DNA from: Megalobrama amblycephala
Lineage: Eukaryota; Chordata; Actinopteri; Cypriniformes; Xenocyprididae
Direction: 5' to 3'
Length of the DNA stretch: 64,000 nt
Assembly: GCF_018812025.1 (NCBI RefSeq)
Contig: NC_063044.1
Location: 46,690,077 to 46,754,076 of the forward strand
The notes under the pieces were generated by a model. That model saw only the letters and a program-made list of their open reading frames with translations, searched no databases and was not told the DNA's origin. How positions within the stretch are numbered: the stretch's first letter is position 1; each line of letters starts with the position of its first letter. Below are positions 62,564 through 64,000 of this stretch, piece after piece. The position numbers and the translations under genes are program-made.

Positions 62564-64000
62564 AATAAAAGGCTAAAAGTAAAATGAAACATAAAAATTG
62601 TGGCTAAATGGCTAGCCACGCTGGAAGTGGAAGGTCAGGTCGAGTGGAATGCATTGTGAGATATGAGTCTTGAATGCTTTGGTTGTATACTGTACTTTGA
62701 CAAACATTGGCCATTTAACTGTTTCATGCATGCACTGTTTATATTTTTCACTGTCAAAGCAGTACAAGTAGTATGAAACTCACAACCGTTTTCTATAACA
62801 GAACCTTTGTGGTTTGAGCACAGGATCTGCCATAGGCGATGCCTAGAGAAGACAGGAGTTATGGGATGTGAACAGTGCTGTGAAGTTCATACAGAACGAT
62901 GGATTTAGCAGAAGATTATAGCAGATTTAATAGCCGTGTGTGTGATTGTTTTCTGTTCATTTGTCTATGAGTGTGTTGAGGAGGTTAAATCTGACTTAAG
63001 TCCCCAATTAAATGATGTGACTTTAGCATCGTCTCCTAGGGTTTTAGAGAGGATGGAAGTGAGGAGAAGATAGAAAAGGGAGATAGAAAAGGTCAGGGAT
63101 GGATGCGTTTTAAAATGTTTCTGTGAAAGGTCAGATTCCATCTCCAGGTCATGCAAGTTATGAGCTGATTAGAAATCTGAGGAAGGCACAGCCAAGAGCA
63201 AAAGATTTCAGCCCTGGGCAACCGGCAAGAGAATAGCAAATTATTCTCTTTTGTTTCTTTTACATGTACAAAAAATGGAAAAAAGAAACAGTATTAAACA
63301 TTAAGGTGTCGGTTATGAAACAAATTTGATTCTTGCCAAAAGAAATTCCAGATTTTCCTATTTTAAATTCCAAATTGTATTTTTATTAAAAAATAAGGCT
63401 ATTACGATTAACAATAGGATAAAATGTCCCCGTAGGACATCAAAAGGAATTTACAGAGAATCGTTGAGGGTTTTTAATCTCTTGTTGCTCCCCTGTGATT
63501 TTTCTTTCTGTCCAGCTGCAGAACAGTTTATGGAAATCACAGTTCAAATGAAATAACTGGGATTCTGACGAAGACCCAGATGGACTCTAGGAATCAAATA
63601 CTAATCAAAAAGTCCTGTAGGAATTTCTTTATATCCAGTAGGGGCTTTATATGGTTCCTAGATAATTCTTATTTGATCCCATTAGGATGCTTATTGGTTC
63701 CAAACTATGATTGGCATTCCAATTACAATTCCGTACACGTTCTTTTAGCACTTTTTGACTAGCAGGGGATAGACTCTTCACTTCACTCAAATTACCATCT
63801 AACTCCTTATTACTCACTGAAAGCTAAATGTCAGCACAAGTTTATTCAAAATTAATACATTTCACCTGCCAATCAATAGTCTTTTGTTTTTCAGTCAGTT
63901 TTTGTAGACTTCTAGAAAGCACTTTGACAGAAAGATCCTTGTGGTTTATTTTTATTTATTTATTTTTTTCCTTGCAGTATCTCTGTAAAGGTAATCAAAA

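Larger units (their letters stand above)
59242..64000 (+). other. asic2: asic2 intron 5 (5' part)
   Basis: At least 4.76 kb of phase-1 intron follows the gtgagt donor and runs off the window. It contains the CA array, a degenerate tandem repeat and the ATACT array. From 62570 to 64000 no exon, repeat or other feature was recognised. Confidence 0.85.

Noticed and set aside
63512..63556. Possible next asic2 exon (AAEQFMEITVQMK after a ctgtccag acceptor)
   Set aside because: It lacks the CxCxxPC motif and the expected acidic start, and is followed by a stop without a donor.
63960..64000. Possible exon start after ttccttgcag at the window end
   Set aside because: The acceptor looks good, but the following bases (tatctctgtaaaggtaatc) do not fit the expected ASIC2 sequence and soon meet a donor-like gtaatc. 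A microexon cannot be excluded but is not supported.

Overview
The window is vertebrate genomic DNA, almost certainly from a cyprinid fish (carp, goldfish or zebrafish relative). It is intron-dominated and AT-rich, with long dinucleotide and tetranucleotide microsatellites. It is dense in short non-autonomous DNA transposons and Tc1-like elements of the kinds I know from cyprinids. Nothing looks bacterial, viral or plasmid-derived. The species is an inference from repeat style, not from a diagnostic sequence.

The only host gene I can support is on the + strand: four internal coding exons of an acid-sensing ion channel (DEG/ENaC family), best matched to ASIC2. They lie at 24604-24754, 44131-44258, 56598-56748 and 59185-59241. 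All junctions are GT-AG. The phases (0/1, 1/0, 0/1, 1/1) join into one open frame of 487 nt (162 codons plus one base). The first of these exons starts at [12 protein letters not shown], where the alternative a and b first exons of ASIC genes join the shared body. So 1-24603 is the end of the large first intron, and 59242-64000 is the start of the intron before the exon that carries the rest of the thumb domain. The first exon, both membrane segments and the 3' end lie outside the window.

Layout: 1-24603 (intron 1, partial) holds microsatellites, several miniature elements with TTAA target sites, a 1.3-kb element flanked by TTA, a 5'-deleted Tc1-like copy (5779-6396) and a nearly full-length but decayed Tc1-like element (21523-22755). 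Intron 2 (24755-44130) holds a 1.8-kb TTA-flanked element (25730-27539), a 3.8-kb multi-level nest of elements (32218-36006), two TTAA elements joined at one shared TTAA (38085-39726) and another nest (41887-43644). Intron 3 (44259-56597) holds a second TTAA-joined pair (48475-49801), a 150-bp GATA array and a second copy of the 0.95-kb element seen in intron 2. Intron 4 (56749-59184) holds a LINE 3' fragment and a palindromic hAT-type element with a perfect 8-bp duplication. The partial intron 5 holds a 91-bp CA array 14 nt after the splice donor, a degenerate roughly 110-bp tandem repeat and a pentanucleotide array.

I found no RNA gene, promoter, CpG island or second host gene. The transposase remnants are all broken. 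What is most worth checking is the structure of the element nests and junctions, the strong hairpins, and a few complex non-repetitive intron segments that could be conserved regulatory DNA.
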